Shown piece after piece: positions 1-10,265 of a stretch of 64,000 nt of DNA (positions are counted from its first letter, which is position 1; every line of letters begins with the position of its first letter). The stretch is from Saccharomycodes ludwigii (taxonomy: Eukaryota; Ascomycota; Saccharomycetes; Saccharomycodales; Saccharomycodaceae), in NCBI RefSeq assembly GCF_020623625.1, contig NC_060205.1, forward strand, positions 1,171,501 through 1,235,500, in the 5' to 3' direction. Below the pieces are notes generated by a model that was not told the DNA's origin, made no database searches, and saw only the letters and a list, made by a program, of their open reading frames with translations. The position numbers and the translations under genes are program-made.

Positions 1-75
1 CTAACCCAACTTATATAGAAATAAAATTAGAAAAAAAAAAAAAATTGACCAATAATTCATTATAAAAAGAGTATC

Positions 76-348
76 ATGTTACCCGAGAAAACGAACTATG
101 AAGAAAAAGATGTAAAAAAGGACACTAGTTCTTTTGTCACCAAGAGTGATACTAAAAATATGCCAGATAGTCCACCCTTATATCAAGACATTCTAAAAAA
201 AGATCAATTCAATTTAAAAAATAATACTAATTCTAATTCTAATGTTAAAAATACAGGTGATACCTTCGTTCATTATCCTCACCCTGGTAGCAATACCAAT
301 TTCCCAGGAGGCAAAACAACTACATATTATGGCAAAATAAAGAAGTAA
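76..348 (+). CDS. small hypothetical protein, possibly YDR461C-A-like
   Basis: A 90-residue hydrophilic protein that I do not recognise by sequence. It starts with ATG 75 bases from the window edge, after an A-rich leader. The middle is Asn/Lys-rich and of low complexity. The C-terminal third (HYPHPGSNTNFPGG, then KTTTYYGK) is less repetitive and looks like the conserved part. No membrane segment or signal peptide is visible. Position is the only clue to identity: in S. cerevisiae a short unnamed gene, YDR461C-A, lies beyond TFB3 on the opposite strand to it, and this ORF has the same relative orientation to the TFB3 gene further along. That link is an inference. It could also be a chance ORF, but start context, length and the composed C-terminus favour a real gene. 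Confidence 0.5.
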   Translation: MLPEKTNYEEKDVKKDTSSFVTKSDTKNMPDSPPLYQDILKKDQFNLKNNTNSNSNVKNTGDTFVHYPHPGSNTNFPGGKTTTYYGKIKK

Positions 349-566
349 AAATTATTTAGGACATTATGAATAATATAAATAGTATCATATAATGGAAGGA
401 GAAAAAAACTTTTTTTTTCCCTATAATAGTATATACCATATAATTTAATAATCGAAAAAGAAAAAGAAAAAGAAAAAAAAAGAAAGGAAAAGAAAAAAAA
501 AAAGGAAAATGGTTAATTTATTCCATTATTTCTCTTTCTTAAATAAGCATAATGATCATAACAATC

Positions 567-2069
567 TTATGGATTTGTTGAATATTTTTTCTTTGGTTGC
601 AATGGTGTAAATGAGTTCAGACTATTTACCGACAATTCTAAAGGTATGTTTGTGGTAGTGGTATTATTAGAAAAAGGACTGACACGCGCAGTAATAGCGT
701 CAGAATCACTACCCATTTCTGGTGTATTGTGAGTATCCTTAGTTGATAAATTATCGCCTGCAATAGAAGAATAAAATTCAGAAAACTCATCATCATCATT
801 ATCATGGATATCGTTATTTGAATCGTTTCCATTACTGTCATTAATGATAACATTGGTGTTTTCACAATTGTTTTTCGGTATGCCTGTTAGTTGTTCTACC
901 TTCTCTACATTTACATGAAGTTTATCAACAGAACTTGATGATTCACTTTTTAAAATATCTACATCAAGACTTGAACCAATATCTTGTTTCTTGTTTCCAT
1001 CATCGCTTTTAAAGTCTTTAGGAACTGTCTGAAAAGAGTGCCCCTTATAAGCTTTATTATCCTTTGCAGATGTGCCGGTATGATTGTTACTACCTTTTTT
1101 CTGCCAAAACCATAAAGCACTTTTACGATGATTTTTCTTTCTCAGTCTCTTATTGTTATCCTTATTTTTAGAGCTATCAATATGCTCGATTATTCTTTGT
1201 GGTTTAAATTCCATTAAAGGATCCATTCTAAAGAAAATTTTACTATTCTTAATAGTATTATCAGAGCTAATATTAATATTACAATTATCATTATTTGTAA
1301 CAAATTTATCCCTTGCATGACCTTTACGATTATTATCATTCTCGCTTGCATTTTTATGATTTATTTTTTGAAATTGGGTTATTTTTAATAGGCTTTTCTG
1401 AGCCACATTGAACAATTTCTCATTAGTTATCCTTTTTTTTTCTCCAGTAAAATTGTTAATAATAGTATCGTTCTTTTTGATGGAAGTCTTGTCTGGATAC
1501 ATCGCATTATCATCAGTGGTCTTAGCAAATGCATTATTATTACTACCGCTGTTCCAACCAAATACAATGGCATTGTTATTATTGGTGTTTATAATATTGT
1601 CAGCTGAATTTATGAGCACAGATTTTTTCTCTATACTGTTCGGTGCATGTTTGTTAGAAAAAATATCAGTACTGACATTATTCCATTCATCATTTCTCCA
1701 TTGATCAATTATTTTGAACAAAGAGTCACATAAGTTTTCGGGTAATTTATCACTTCTATAATTAACATTGATACCCTCGCTACTGTGCCTTGAAATTCCC
1801 GATGTTAAAGTATTGTAAGTCTTCCTGGTATTTGCTGTGGAATCTAATAATAAGTATGCATGATCTCTGATGGTATTGGCGGTGACATTGTCGGTAGTGG
1901 TAAAAAAAGTTTCCGTAAGTATGAGCTTAGATTTAAACAAATCATTGAGTAGGCTTCTTTCCAAATTAAGATTGTCCAACCTTTTATCATTATCACCATT
2001 AGGTTCAGTATTTTCTGCATGTTTTGACATCTTTGTTGTTTTTTCAGAGGCAGTAGTAATGAGATCCAT
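567..2069 (-). CDS. YML037C-like uncharacterised protein, possible clathrin-pathway factor
   Basis: A 500-residue Asn/Ser/Asp-rich protein, mostly low complexity, with no obvious folded enzyme domain and no membrane segment. More ordered stretches are an N-terminal block (about residues 45-75, with LILTETFFTTTD and HAYLLLDS), a tryptophan-containing block near 120-130 (FKIIDQWRNDEW), a basic patch with LWFWQKK near 320, and an acidic stretch with DDDEFSEF near 425. The gene lies divergently next to CGI121, as YML037C does next to YML036W in S. cerevisiae, so positional orthology is likely. YML037C is reported to associate with clathrin-coated vesicles, and the acidic DDEF..F element resembles adaptor-ear binding motifs; this function is an inference. 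The start is the first ATG of the frame. Confidence 0.55.
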   Translation of the reverse strand: MDLITTASEKTTKMSKHAENTEPNGDNDKRLDNLNLERSLLNDLFKSKLILTETFFTTTDNVTANTIRDHAYLLLDSTANTRKTYNTLTSGISRHSSEGINVNYRSDKLPENLCDSLFKIIDQWRNDEWNNVSTDIFSNKHAPNSIEKKSVLINSADNIINTNNNNAIVFGWNSGSNNNAFAKTTDDNAMYPDKTSIKKNDTIINNFTGEKKRITNEKLFNVAQKSLLKITQFQKINHKNASENDNNRKGHARDKFVTNNDNCNINISSDNTIKNSKIFFRMDPLMEFKPQRIIEHIDSSKNKDNNKRLRKKNHRKSALWFWQKKGSNNHTGTSAKDNKAYKGHSFQTVPKDFKSDDGNKKQDIGSSLDVDILKSESSSSVDKLHVNVEKVEQLTGIPKNNCENTNVIINDSNGNDSNNDIHDNDDDEFSEFYSSIAGDNLSTKDTHNTPEMGSDSDAITARVSPFSNNTTTTNIPLELSVNSLNSFTPLQPKKKYSTNP

Positions 2070-2518
2070 AACAATATTAACTATTCATCCAGAAAATTTG
2101 AAGTCACTTTTGGTCTCAGTTTTAATATTTTTGTTTAGATAAATGTGTACATATATGGACTCGGCTATCATGTACATGTTGGAACTAAGATACCTTTTAC
2201 ACCAAAGTTTATTAGCAGTCCAAGTTTATAATAACAGCTTCTTTTGTTTCCGCAATTATGTTATCCGATGCACCGAAATATTCGGATAACATAAAAAAAG
2301 AAATTGTAAAAACTTTTTAAGAAATAGACACCTTGAATAAAACTGGGCTCTTTTTTTTTTTTTTTCTAGTATTTTTTTTTTTTTTTTTAATTTTGATCGA
2401 AAAGTTCCAAAAAAACTGTTTTCTTTTTTTAATGCCTAGGCAACAAAATAATTACTAGTATACTATAGAAGCAGTAAAAATCAAATCTAATACAGCTTTA
2501 TATACAAAGATACGAAAT
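2070..2518. promoter_or_regulatory. divergent promoter region, YML037C-like gene / CGI121
   Basis: A 449-base spacer between two divergent genes. It holds an inverted repeat at 2260-2290 and two T-rich tracts around 2348-2390. No coding potential is seen. Confidence 0.5.
2260..2290. promoter_or_regulatory. inverted repeat with CCG/CGG half-sites
   Basis: The arms GTTATCCGA (2260-2268) and TCGGATAAC (2282-2290) are perfect complements separated by 13 bases. A second nested dyad, CCGAA-ATA-TTCGG, lies at 2273-2285. The repeat is in the divergent promoter and could bind a dimeric zinc-cluster factor; which factor is unknown. Confidence 0.4.
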
Positions 2519-3100
2519 ATGCTTTTAGTGTTACCACAATTCCCGGATTATTCTATATCCATTAATTTATTTACCAATTGCAATTATAAAGGAACAACTC
2601 AAGCCTTGACATCATGTTCTGTAGAACAAGCCCCTCGTGCCTTTATCAAAGCATCAAATATTTACTCTACGTCCCACTTATTATGTGCTATCTATAAAAG
2701 TTTTATAGAATACAAATATAACAGACTGAGAACCAAAAATTTAAGTACAGAAGTTATATTATCATTATATTCAAGTTCTAATATATCAGAAGCGTTTAAA
2801 CAATTTGGTGTTAATTCTGATAGCGTAGACACTGATAACATAATTGTATTGCAAATATTTAACAATAAAAAGAGTGAATCGTATGATGCTAATACAAATG
2901 CATATGGTATCGATAATACTTTATTATTTGAAATTTTGGGTAAAAATTCTGAAAATTTAGAATTCAATGATGCAAATTTAATTAAAATTCGTGACATTTC
3001 TATGATTAAAAAAATATACAAGATTAAGCATGAGAACAGTACTAATAATGATCAGATAGAAAGATGTATCATAAATTCCATACAATTGAGAGGTTTGTAG
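2519..3100 (+). CDS. CGI121: EKC/KEOPS complex subunit Cgi121
   Basis: A 193-residue homolog of yeast Cgi121 (181 residues), a subunit of the EKC/KEOPS complex with Kae1, Bud32, Pcc1 and Gon7. The complex makes the t6A modification of ANN-decoding tRNAs and also affects telomeres; Cgi121 helps bind tRNA. Recognisable blocks are the N-terminal PQFPDYSISINLF, the central SAIYK-like LCAIYKSFIEYKYN with RTKNLSTEVILSLYSSSNIS, and the C-terminal EFNDANL, IRKIYK-like MIKKIYKIK and SIQLRGL. The match begins at the first ATG, so this gene appears to have no intron, whereas the S. cerevisiae gene is listed as intron-containing. A variable insert rich in Asn lies near residues 110-135. It ends 94 bases before the convergent TFB3 gene. 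Confidence 0.93.
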   Translation: MLLVLPQFPDYSISINLFTNCNYKGTTQALTSCSVEQAPRAFIKASNIYSTSHLLCAIYKSFIEYKYNRLRTKNLSTEVILSLYSSSNISEAFKQFGVNSDSVDTDNIIVLQIFNNKKSESYDANTNAYGIDNTLLFEILGKNSENLEFNDANLIKIRDISMIKKIYKIKHENSTNNDQIERCIINSIQLRGL

Positions 3101-3194
3101 AAATAGAAATAGGAAAAAAAAAAAATATGCATCATATCGTATATATTAAACAATTTATAACTCAAACTAAATAAATAAAGCCATATAATATCAA

Positions 3195-4160
3195 CTAAGA
3201 AGATGAAAGCTCTTCCTGGATAAAACATCCTAATCCTGTAAATGCCTCAGTTAACATTCTATCATAAACTAAGGTAGCTTCAAACCCGGATGCTATATAA
3301 TCTTTACGAGTTTGTAATTGTTTAATAAATGGATCATAATATGTTTTATCTTCATGCAGAGCATATCTTTTGTGTAAGTCTCTATCCCCATTAAATGGTG
3401 TAAATGGGACCTTCCTAGGCTCTTGTCTCTTCAATACCCCGTTAGATATCATAGAATATGGATTACTTTTCAAGACTTTATTTAATTCTTCCAATTTTCT
3501 TCTGGCAGACGATTTTTTTAATTTAACCGTCTTCTTAACATTATTTATAACCTCACTGGTGTCATTTCCAGCAGATAGTTGGTCCACAATTTCCCTTTTA
3601 GCCCATTCCTGATTATTTTTTTCTTCTTGTTCAATTTGTTTTTCTAAAAGTTTCTTTTTGAGTTTCATTTCTTTTTGGAATTGTTCTCTCTTCTCATAAA
3701 TTTTTAAATCCTGTTTAGTTCTTTCTATATTTGCTAAAATCAGTTGTCTATTTAAATCCTCATAAGTCTTAACTTTCTCTTCAGTAGCCTTTAAATCAAT
3801 TCCATTGTCCAAATTGTATATTATATCTTCTACTTCTTCCAAATAAGCATTGTATTTATTTTCATCCCCATCAAAATCTTCTAGTGTTTTATTGAAAACA
3901 TTGAACACTCTCTTCCTTATATCAACTTCCTTCTCTACGTCAACATCATCAAATACTTGCGTTTTAAATTTATTTCTACGCAAAATCTTATCGCAGCCTT
4001 CATAAGGACATTGTGCTGGACCCAAACTAAAAATACGATCAACACATGATTCACAAATCTTATGATAACATTCTGGATTCACTAAAAACTTCATGTCCGG
4101 TGATAAGTAACGATCTGTTTTACAGATTGGACACATTTCACGTTTTTCCTCTTCATCCAT
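3195..4160 (-). CDS. TFB3: TFIIH/CAK assembly subunit Tfb3 (MAT1 homolog)
   Basis: Encodes 321 residues, exactly the S. cerevisiae length, if the ATG at 4160 is used. The frame is open further upstream, but that extension is Thr-rich and unlike the family. Tfb3 links core TFIIH to the Kin28-Ccl1 kinase module in transcription initiation and nucleotide excision repair in the nucleus. The N-terminal C3HC4 RING is complete (Cys10, Cys13, Cys31, His33, Cys36, Cys39, Cys51, Cys56). It is followed by a long charged coiled coil (about residues 100-230, with KEMKLKKKLLEKQIEQEE) and the conserved C-terminus with VPFTPFNGDRD and LTEAFTGLGC. The gene is convergent with CGI121 and divergent from PFA5; in S. 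cerevisiae TFB3 and PFA5 are also adjacent. Confidence 0.97.
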   Translation of the reverse strand: MDEEEKREMCPICKTDRYLSPDMKFLVNPECYHKICESCVDRIFSLGPAQCPYEGCDKILRRNKFKTQVFDDVDVEKEVDIRKRVFNVFNKTLEDFDGDENKYNAYLEEVEDIIYNLDNGIDLKATEEKVKTYEDLNRQLILANIERTKQDLKIYEKREQFQKEMKLKKKLLEKQIEQEEKNNQEWAKREIVDQLSAGNDTSEVINNVKKTVKLKKSSARRKLEELNKVLKSNPYSMISNGVLKRQEPRKVPFTPFNGDRDLHKRYALHEDKTYYDPFIKQLQTRKDYIASGFEATLVYDRMLTEAFTGLGCFIQEELSSS

Positions 4161-4801
4161 TGTTGTTGTTGTTGTTGTTTTTGTTGTTTTTAAAAGAAAA
4201 AATAGTGTGATACGATTGTTATAGATAGACAAGTTATGTTTGTAAATAACTACGGTGTCCTATATTAATATCAGCTCATTATAAGGTTTTAAAGTATATA
4301 TTAAATAGTTCTAACCAGACTTGTGATGATTAGTAATAGAACGAATTTTCATATACATGGAAAGAAAGGAAAAAAAAAAAAAGTTTGTGGGTTCTGAGGC
4401 AGTTTTTAGCGGTTGTAATTTTTATTTTTTTTATATTTAAAAATAAAAATAAAAATAAAAAAAGTTCCCTTAGTAATTAAATTAGCCCATTGTTACCCTC
4501 ACGTAGTTTATAAAACTCAGTTTGATATTTAATACAATGTTAATTTATTTATAAAAAATTTATGATTTTATGATACAAAGAATAGTTTGATAAGCACTAT
4601 CTCTATAGACGTTAAGGACTGATAGCAATACCGTTTACTATTAATGGAATTGAAAACTTTTTTTCTTTTTCTTTTCTCTTCCCATTTTGCTTCAGTTAAA
4701 TTTTCAGTCTAAACTATAAAAAATAGAAAAAAAAAATAACACCACTTCCATCGAGCTAGAGGCAGCTTAATAGTTATCTATATTTAATAAGAAACAAAAA
4801 T
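4161..4801. promoter_or_regulatory. divergent promoter region, TFB3 / PFA5
   Basis: A 641-base AT-rich spacer with a short A tract near 4371-4383, an AAAAAT-type tandem run near 4438-4462 and a T/C-rich stretch near 4660-4690. No gene is seen and I recognise no specific factor site. Confidence 0.45.
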
Positions 4802-6316
4802 ATGACCCTTAATGCCTTTCTATCATCGTTGTTTAAAAGAATTAACAAAATATATCGTCAATTTTTGAACAAAAAAATGGTGGTACCGATATTTTCCTTT
4901 ATGGTAATGAGTTATGGTATCTGGGTTTTTGGGCATTTGTTTTGTTATAAAGTACTTTATAAACATTTGCACTATCCAAGATCAGTCTATCTTGGATTGT
5001 TATGTGTTGAAGTTATATTGTTTTTTTATATCTTATTTTTATGGTGGTTAAATACATTTTACATTGGACCAGGTTATCAATCGAAAATACTACCTTATGG
5101 TGATATTATTTCATACAAATATAAAAAGACAGAACAAGAGCAGAATATGAAACAAGAATGCCATCCAACTGTAAATGAAAACTTGCAGTCTATCAACGAT
5201 GCTATTAGTGGTAGTGGTAATAATAATAATAATAATAATAATAGTAATAATGATTCTAATGATGACCTAGTGGATTCTGAATACATAGATAACAGTTACA
5301 GTAGTTTAAATACAGATGAGCCGAATGATGATCACAAACACCTGCTATCTAAAACTCATCCAGCTCTTTTGGATGGCATAACCGTCAACGTCAATGAACA
5401 TAATACTAAGACCACTACACAAAGCAAAACTGATTTAAATGACAAAAATTCATCTATACACAAGAAAAATAAACAGACAAAACAACATAATTTACCATAT
5501 TCAAAGCCACCACAGATCTATCCATGTGATGAACAAGGCTTCCCACTCTGGTGCACAATGTGCCAATCTATAAAACAACCACGCACACACCATTCTTCGC
5601 ATTTAAATAGGTGTATTTGGAAATTTGACCATTATTGTCTTTGGATAGGCCAAGTAATTGGCGGTGCCAATTATAAAGTATTTATACAATACGCCTTTAG
5701 CATAGTGATATTTTTATCTATTATGTTTTTCTCTATAGTTTCATTATATTTACCTCACTATAACAATAATAAGCTGAATGAAAAGTATATAAAGGGAAAC
5801 ATTATTACAGTGATAATTATAACTGGGCCATTTTTAACTTTTTCTGTGATGTTATTCCTACAACATTGCTACTACACAATTATGAATATTACATCAATAG
5901 AATCCATTCAAAGAAAAAGTTTGCAGCAAAATAGAGAATTTATTAGTGTTTTACTTGAAAACAATAAAAGGTATGTTGTCGAATGTCCATATTCTATCCA
6001 AAAAAGGAACTATTGGAGAAGAGGATCCATTTTATATAATATAAAGCAGCAAATAGGTCCGCATTGGTATTTATGGTTTTTCCCAACTGCAAACCATGAA
6101 GAAGATCAAGATTACAAATTGGGAGAATATTATCTTTCTTGGATTAAGAAACAGGTCGAAATATTCGAGAATAGTAATAACAATGATACTAGTTGCGGTA
6201 GTGTTGCATATAGCGATACTAATGATAGCAGTAATAATAATGAGAATGATATAGAAAAAGATAGCAACAACGGGTTTATTATTGATAGAATTTATGTTCA
6301 AGGAGATTTTCTTTAG
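4802..6316 (+). CDS. PFA5: palmitoyltransferase Pfa5 (DHHC family)
   Basis: A 504-residue protein S-acyltransferase that adds palmitate to cysteines of membrane-associated proteins. Two hydrophobic helices lie near residues 28-50 and 61-88. The Cys-rich domain (about 245-298) contains CTMCQSIKQPRTHHSS and the active-site quartet DHYC at 276-279, followed by two more helices (about 300-322 and 335-357). The DHYC form, instead of DHHC, also occurs in S. cerevisiae Pfa5, which supports orthology. It is longer than the S. cerevisiae protein (374 residues) because of a hydrophilic Asn-rich insertion between helix 2 and the Cys-rich domain and an Asn/Asp-rich C-terminal tail. TFB3 lies next door on the opposite strand, as in S. 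cerevisiae. Confidence 0.93.
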   Translation: MTLNAFLSSLFKRINKIYRQFLNKKMVVPIFSFMVMSYGIWVFGHLFCYKVLYKHLHYPRSVYLGLLCVEVILFFYILFLWWLNTFYIGPGYQSKILPYGDIISYKYKKTEQEQNMKQECHPTVNENLQSINDAISGSGNNNNNNNNSNNDSNDDLVDSEYIDNSYSSLNTDEPNDDHKHLLSKTHPALLDGITVNVNEHNTKTTTQSKTDLNDKNSSIHKKNKQTKQHNLPYSKPPQIYPCDEQGFPLWCTMCQSIKQPRTHHSSHLNRCIWKFDHYCLWIGQVIGGANYKVFIQYAFSIVIFLSIMFFSIVSLYLPHYNNNKLNEKYIKGNIITVIIITGPFLTFSVMLFLQHCYYTIMNITSIESIQRKSLQQNREFISVLLENNKRYVVECPYSIQKRNYWRRGSILYNIKQQIGPHWYLWFFPTANHEEDQDYKLGEYYLSWIKKQVEIFENSNNNDTSCGSVAYSDTNDSSNNNENDIEKDSNNGFIIDRIYVQGDFL

Positions 6317-6750
6317 ATATTACACGAGCAACTTTTTTCTTTTTTTTTCTTTTTTAATACTTTGATAAAGACAATTATGTTTATATTTTATAATTATTTG
6401 ATTTGCTTTCAATATTTTATTTTCGAAAATACTCAATTTTTTTTTTTTTTTTTTTTTTTTTGTTTTTAGGCTTTTTCTAACTTTTATGTGACATTTCTTT
6501 AATAATTTGAATATTTTTCAATAGAGAAATCCTCTTCTCAGCAATTTTTTATCTTCCTTTCGTGATATATACACATATACAACAATTACGTTTATGCTTA
6601 CGCTTGTCTCTTAAGAATGTATTTATACTATTATATAATATTAAAATTAACTTATATATACCATTCAAAGGCACAATTGATTAATTATATTCTGTATAGA
6701 ACACTATTTATTTACTTAGATGGTTGATCAGCTGGCTACTAATCAACACC
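6317..6750. other. convergent 3' region, PFA5 / AMD1
   Basis: 434 bases between two convergent genes. It is AT-rich, with a T tract of more than 20 bases near 6438-6460 and several TATATA-like stretches typical of yeast polyadenylation regions. No gene is seen. Confidence 0.5.
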
Positions 6751-9279
6751 TTAATCTTTGTTGATACTGGAATAAAATTGTACTAATTCTAATTCAGTTT
6801 CTAATGTTTCATACCTATAATTAATCCTAATGTCAGGAACATTGGTCTTTTCTACATCGTTACCCTCAACCCCGTTTTTCTCAAAATTGTGGCCAATCCA
6901 ATGCTTTTTAATTTGTGCCTCCCACCCACTTTGTAAAACGGAATTCCTCGCTAGTTCACACATATCAACGTTACTTAATTTGTAAATTTGGGCGGCAACA
7001 CTGTATTCTTCAATTAACGGTTCTCTTGTATATGAAAATTGTAGAGGGTCATCCGTACTCAAACTAACGTTTAACCCACGTTTGAAGTAAGCAGGTAGTG
7101 GATTCTTATCATACGTTAAAAACAACGCATTGTTGGACAATGGGGACATTGCAATACCAATCTGGTCCAAATAGTACAAATACTGAACAAATGGCACCTT
7201 TCTTAACAAAATACCGTGAGAAATTCCCTCTGTTAACAAGTATGCAGTAACTAAATGTTCTGGATCACCAGCTTCACCACAATGAGGTCTCAAAACAAAT
7301 GTATTGAATCCACGTTTAGCTCTCCATTGGTTCAAAAATGCTAAATTAGCAAACAAATAATATATATAATAGGAATATGGAGGGTTCGTTGGAGAATTCC
7401 ATAGTGAAGGTGGAGGATACTTTCTATGAAAACGACGATCAGGTTTACTCTCATCATCTACTGAATCAAACCCAATAACTCTTTCTAAGAAAATATGTAA
7501 TTTTGGATGCGATTTGGGATTTTTAGTAACTTCAAACAAAGGCTGAAATAAATTTTTGATGATATCTGCGAAATTATTAATTGCCCCAGTCTTCATATAG
7601 ATATCATAAAGACGTGGGACTTGAACTAGCCATCTCAGATTGTGAGAAAATATCTTATTATCAACAACCCAACTTGCCAATTTATCCCATTCATCGATAC
7701 TCCTACCATAAATAGAAACCCTATATTCCACATTTTGATATTTGGTAACCTCCAAGTCAGAAATAACCTGTTTAGTGATTTCAGCTAGATATTTACCGTG
7801 GATATAATTATCAGTTTTTAAAAAAATTTCTCTCAAACGAGACTCGCCAATAGGATTATACTTTAAATTAAATTTATCAAATCTGTGAAAGGTATCCTTG
7901 TGAGCATGCATATCCAAAGTATCAATCGATAAGTCGTACCCAGTCAAATTTAAGGACTTGAAAACTTCATTTAAAGTTAAAACTTTGCCATCTCTGAAAA
8001 TAACTTTTTCGTCGCCATTGTTTCTTAGTTTGTGCTTAATAAACCTTAATAAATGCTTTTGATTCATACAAGCGCTGTGGTGCACGTGTGTATCGACTTT
8101 ACGAACATTATAAAAATCTCTATGGGGGTTTTTTTTTGAAACTGCAATTTCTTGGTATTCATTCAACAATGAGTACATGTTCCAGCGTGCCTCCAAATAC
8201 TGCAACCTTCTAAAAGCAAAAGATTTAGCAGGACCGTCTGAAGATATGTTTATAACACGTTCCAGATCAATATAATATTCTCTTAAAGTTGGTACCTGAG
8301 AGACTAGTTTTTCCCCTTTATCTTTACCATTATCAGTATTACGATAATATACACAGTAGACGTCATCCGAATTAAGCTCAAAATCAAATGTTTCATCCTC
8401 ACCAGGAATCATAACTTCATTTATGTCAAAAACATCCATATCGGGTTTATTATCCACCTTCAAAACCGTTTTGGTAACTGAGTTATAAGACGCTTTTGGT
8501 GGAGGTGGATAAATTAGCCAATCAGAACTGTTTTTGGGGTTTTGGTCTGCTCTTTGCAAAGAGATATTTTGGTATTTTTTTCTCAAGTCTCTACAATCCT
8601 GCAATTTTGAATATAAATCAACCAACTCCATAGAAGCTGGGTCTAGCATATCAGCAGTAGTATCGCCTAAAATACCCATTTTATAGTTCAGTTCAGACCT
8701 TTTTTCATCAAGGTTTTTATTAGGGGTTATAGAAGTAGGATTGACAGCAGAAGCAAGGGGAGTGGAAAAATTCGTGGTATCTTGAGTAGTTAAAGAGGTG
8801 TTTCTATCATTACTTGCCGTAATAGAAGAGGCAACTGTGGCTGCAATAGCCGGAGAATCCGGTAAACTCTTTTGGGCGTTGAAACTAAGTCTTCTTCCAA
8901 AACTTTTAGGAGGAGGAGGAGGAGAAGAACTATTTTCTAGAAAATCGTTGTTACCATTAGTATGAATATCTGGACCAGAAATGATACTAGATAAACTTGT
9001 TCTGGAAGAAGATCTGCCTAAAGTGTTCAATGCATGATGTTTCAAATTTTCGTCAATTAGAGCCCTTTCTTCATGATAAGTAAAATTAGTATGATCGGAT
9101 AGATCATCTTGATCAGCAACATCAACAATAACCTTTTCTACATGTTTTTCATCTTCCTGATCTGCTTTTCCTCTTCCTTCTTCTTCTTCTTCTTCCTCTT
9201 TATAAGAGAAATCAACCTCCACTTCTGATTTGATAGGTTTTAAAGTTAACCCGTTAAAAGAATTTTCAATTGGTTTCAT
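6751..9279 (-). CDS. AMD1: AMP deaminase
   Basis: An 842-residue AMP deaminase (S. cerevisiae 810), which converts AMP to IMP and ammonia and so balances the adenylate pool and guanine nucleotide supply. The N-terminal 250 residues are regulatory and of low complexity, with poly-Glu and poly-Pro runs. The catalytic TIM-barrel follows: metal-binding HVHH near residues 398-401 with [15 protein letters not shown], then the [10 protein letters not shown] block, the late [10 protein letters not shown] signature near 739-748, and [13 protein letters not shown]. All expected catalytic blocks are visible and intact. The ATG at 9279 is the first in frame. In S. cerevisiae AMD1 sits between CGI121 and SRC1; here the same three genes keep order and strand, with TFB3 and PFA5 interleaved. 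Confidence 0.98.
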   Translation of the reverse strand: MKPIENSFNGLTLKPIKSEVEVDFSYKEEEEEEEGRGKADQEDEKHVEKVIVDVADQDDLSDHTNFTYHEERALIDENLKHHALNTLGRSSSRTSLSSIISGPDIHTNGNNDFLENSSSPPPPPKSFGRRLSFNAQKSLPDSPAIAATVASSITASNDRNTSLTTQDTTNFSTPLASAVNPTSITPNKNLDEKRSELNYKMGILGDTTADMLDPASMELVDLYSKLQDCRDLRKKYQNISLQRADQNPKNSSDWLIYPPPPKASYNSVTKTVLKVDNKPDMDVFDINEVMIPGEDETFDFELNSDDVYCVYYRNTDNGKDKGEKLVSQVPTLREYYIDLERVINISSDGPAKSFAFRRLQYLEARWNMYSLLNEYQEIAVSKKNPHRDFYNVRKVDTHVHHSACMNQKHLLRFIKHKLRNNGDEKVIFRDGKVLTLNEVFKSLNLTGYDLSIDTLDMHAHKDTFHRFDKFNLKYNPIGESRLREIFLKTDNYIHGKYLAEITKQVISDLEVTKYQNVEYRVSIYGRSIDEWDKLASWVVDNKIFSHNLRWLVQVPRLYDIYMKTGAINNFADIIKNLFQPLFEVTKNPKSHPKLHIFLERVIGFDSVDDESKPDRRFHRKYPPPSLWNSPTNPPYSYYIYYLFANLAFLNQWRAKRGFNTFVLRPHCGEAGDPEHLVTAYLLTEGISHGILLRKVPFVQYLYYLDQIGIAMSPLSNNALFLTYDKNPLPAYFKRGLNVSLSTDDPLQFSYTREPLIEEYSVAAQIYKLSNVDMCELARNSVLQSGWEAQIKKHWIGHNFEKNGVEGNDVEKTNVPDIRINYRYETLETELELVQFYSSINKD

Positions 9280-9533
9280 TTATGGTAATACTAAAAATAT
9301 AAATGCTCCCGTATTTTTTTTTTTTTTCCACTTCTCTGATATATTTTCTTTTATGTATATAAATAAAATAAGGCGAATAAAAAATAAAATGCAGCAACAT
9401 AAAAGATTTAGTAAGTTTCTATTTGTATTAGGGAAAAAAAAAAAAAAAAAAAAAAAAAAGTGGATTGTAAGGAACAATAACTCCAGGCTTTATCACCCCA
9501 CCATGAAGCACTTTCTTCTCCTATCCTTTAAAT

Positions 9534-9574
<41 letters not shown>

Positions 9575-10265
9575 GTTCGCTTATTTGGATGTAATTTCTT
9601 TTAATTAAATAATAAATCTTCGTATAAAACGATTTTCATTTTCTTAGTATTACCCGGAGTAGATGATATTAATTTGCTGGAATAATGGTTAGTGTAATTT
9701 ATAAGCTAGTCAACCCATTCCAAGTTATACCTTGGAAACTAAATTCATTAGCAAACAATTAGATTCTTCGTTCTTTATGTTTCTTTTCTTTTTGTTATTA
9801 ACATTCCATGGCTATTGAATTGTTATAAAGTTGTTAAGGCACTTCTTCAATACTACCAAATTGCACTTTATACGGCACTCAGTAAATACATTCTCAACAG
9901 TTTTCTCGCATACTAAAAAAAATAACAAATCAATGTCTATTGTAGATATTATTTCAATCTGTTTTTTTTTTTTTATTTTTTATTGTTGAGTTTTATTTCA
10001 ATGCGTGCGGATGTTTATTTTTGTGGCAAACGCTTCTCTCACCCCTTCTTTTTTCTTTTTCCTTTTACGTAAAAGTATAAACAAACCTTGTTTATTAATT
10101 CGGCTGTGATTATCTGGCAATTTTTCCCATCAACATATTACAGTTCTTCTTCTCCCTCTTCTTCTTCTTTTTTTTTTTTTTTTTTTAACTTTCCTCTTCT
10201 CTTTTGTTTCTATCCAAGTAGAATGACTTTGAGGAAGTAAACAAAAACATACATAGAACATCTCA
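9280..10265. promoter_or_regulatory. divergent promoter region, AMD1 / SRC1
   Basis: 986 bases without a convincing gene. It contains an A tract of about 26 bases near 9435-9460, a T tract of about 30 bases near 9538-9569, a Reb1-type site at 9650-9656, and C/T-rich stretches near 10030-10065 and 10145-10210 close to the SRC1 start. ORFs here merely read through the homopolymers. Confidence 0.5.
9650..9656 (+). promoter_or_regulatory. Reb1-type site TTACCCG
   Basis: An exact match to the yeast general regulatory factor Reb1 core, in the nucleosome-poor spacer between two divergent genes, about 370 bases from AMD1 and 610 from SRC1. The assignment is by motif only. Confidence 0.5.

Noticed and set aside
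9230-9604. 124-codon ORF overlapping the AMD1 start
   Set aside because: Composed mostly of poly-Lys and poly-Phe from homopolymer tracts; no conserved content.
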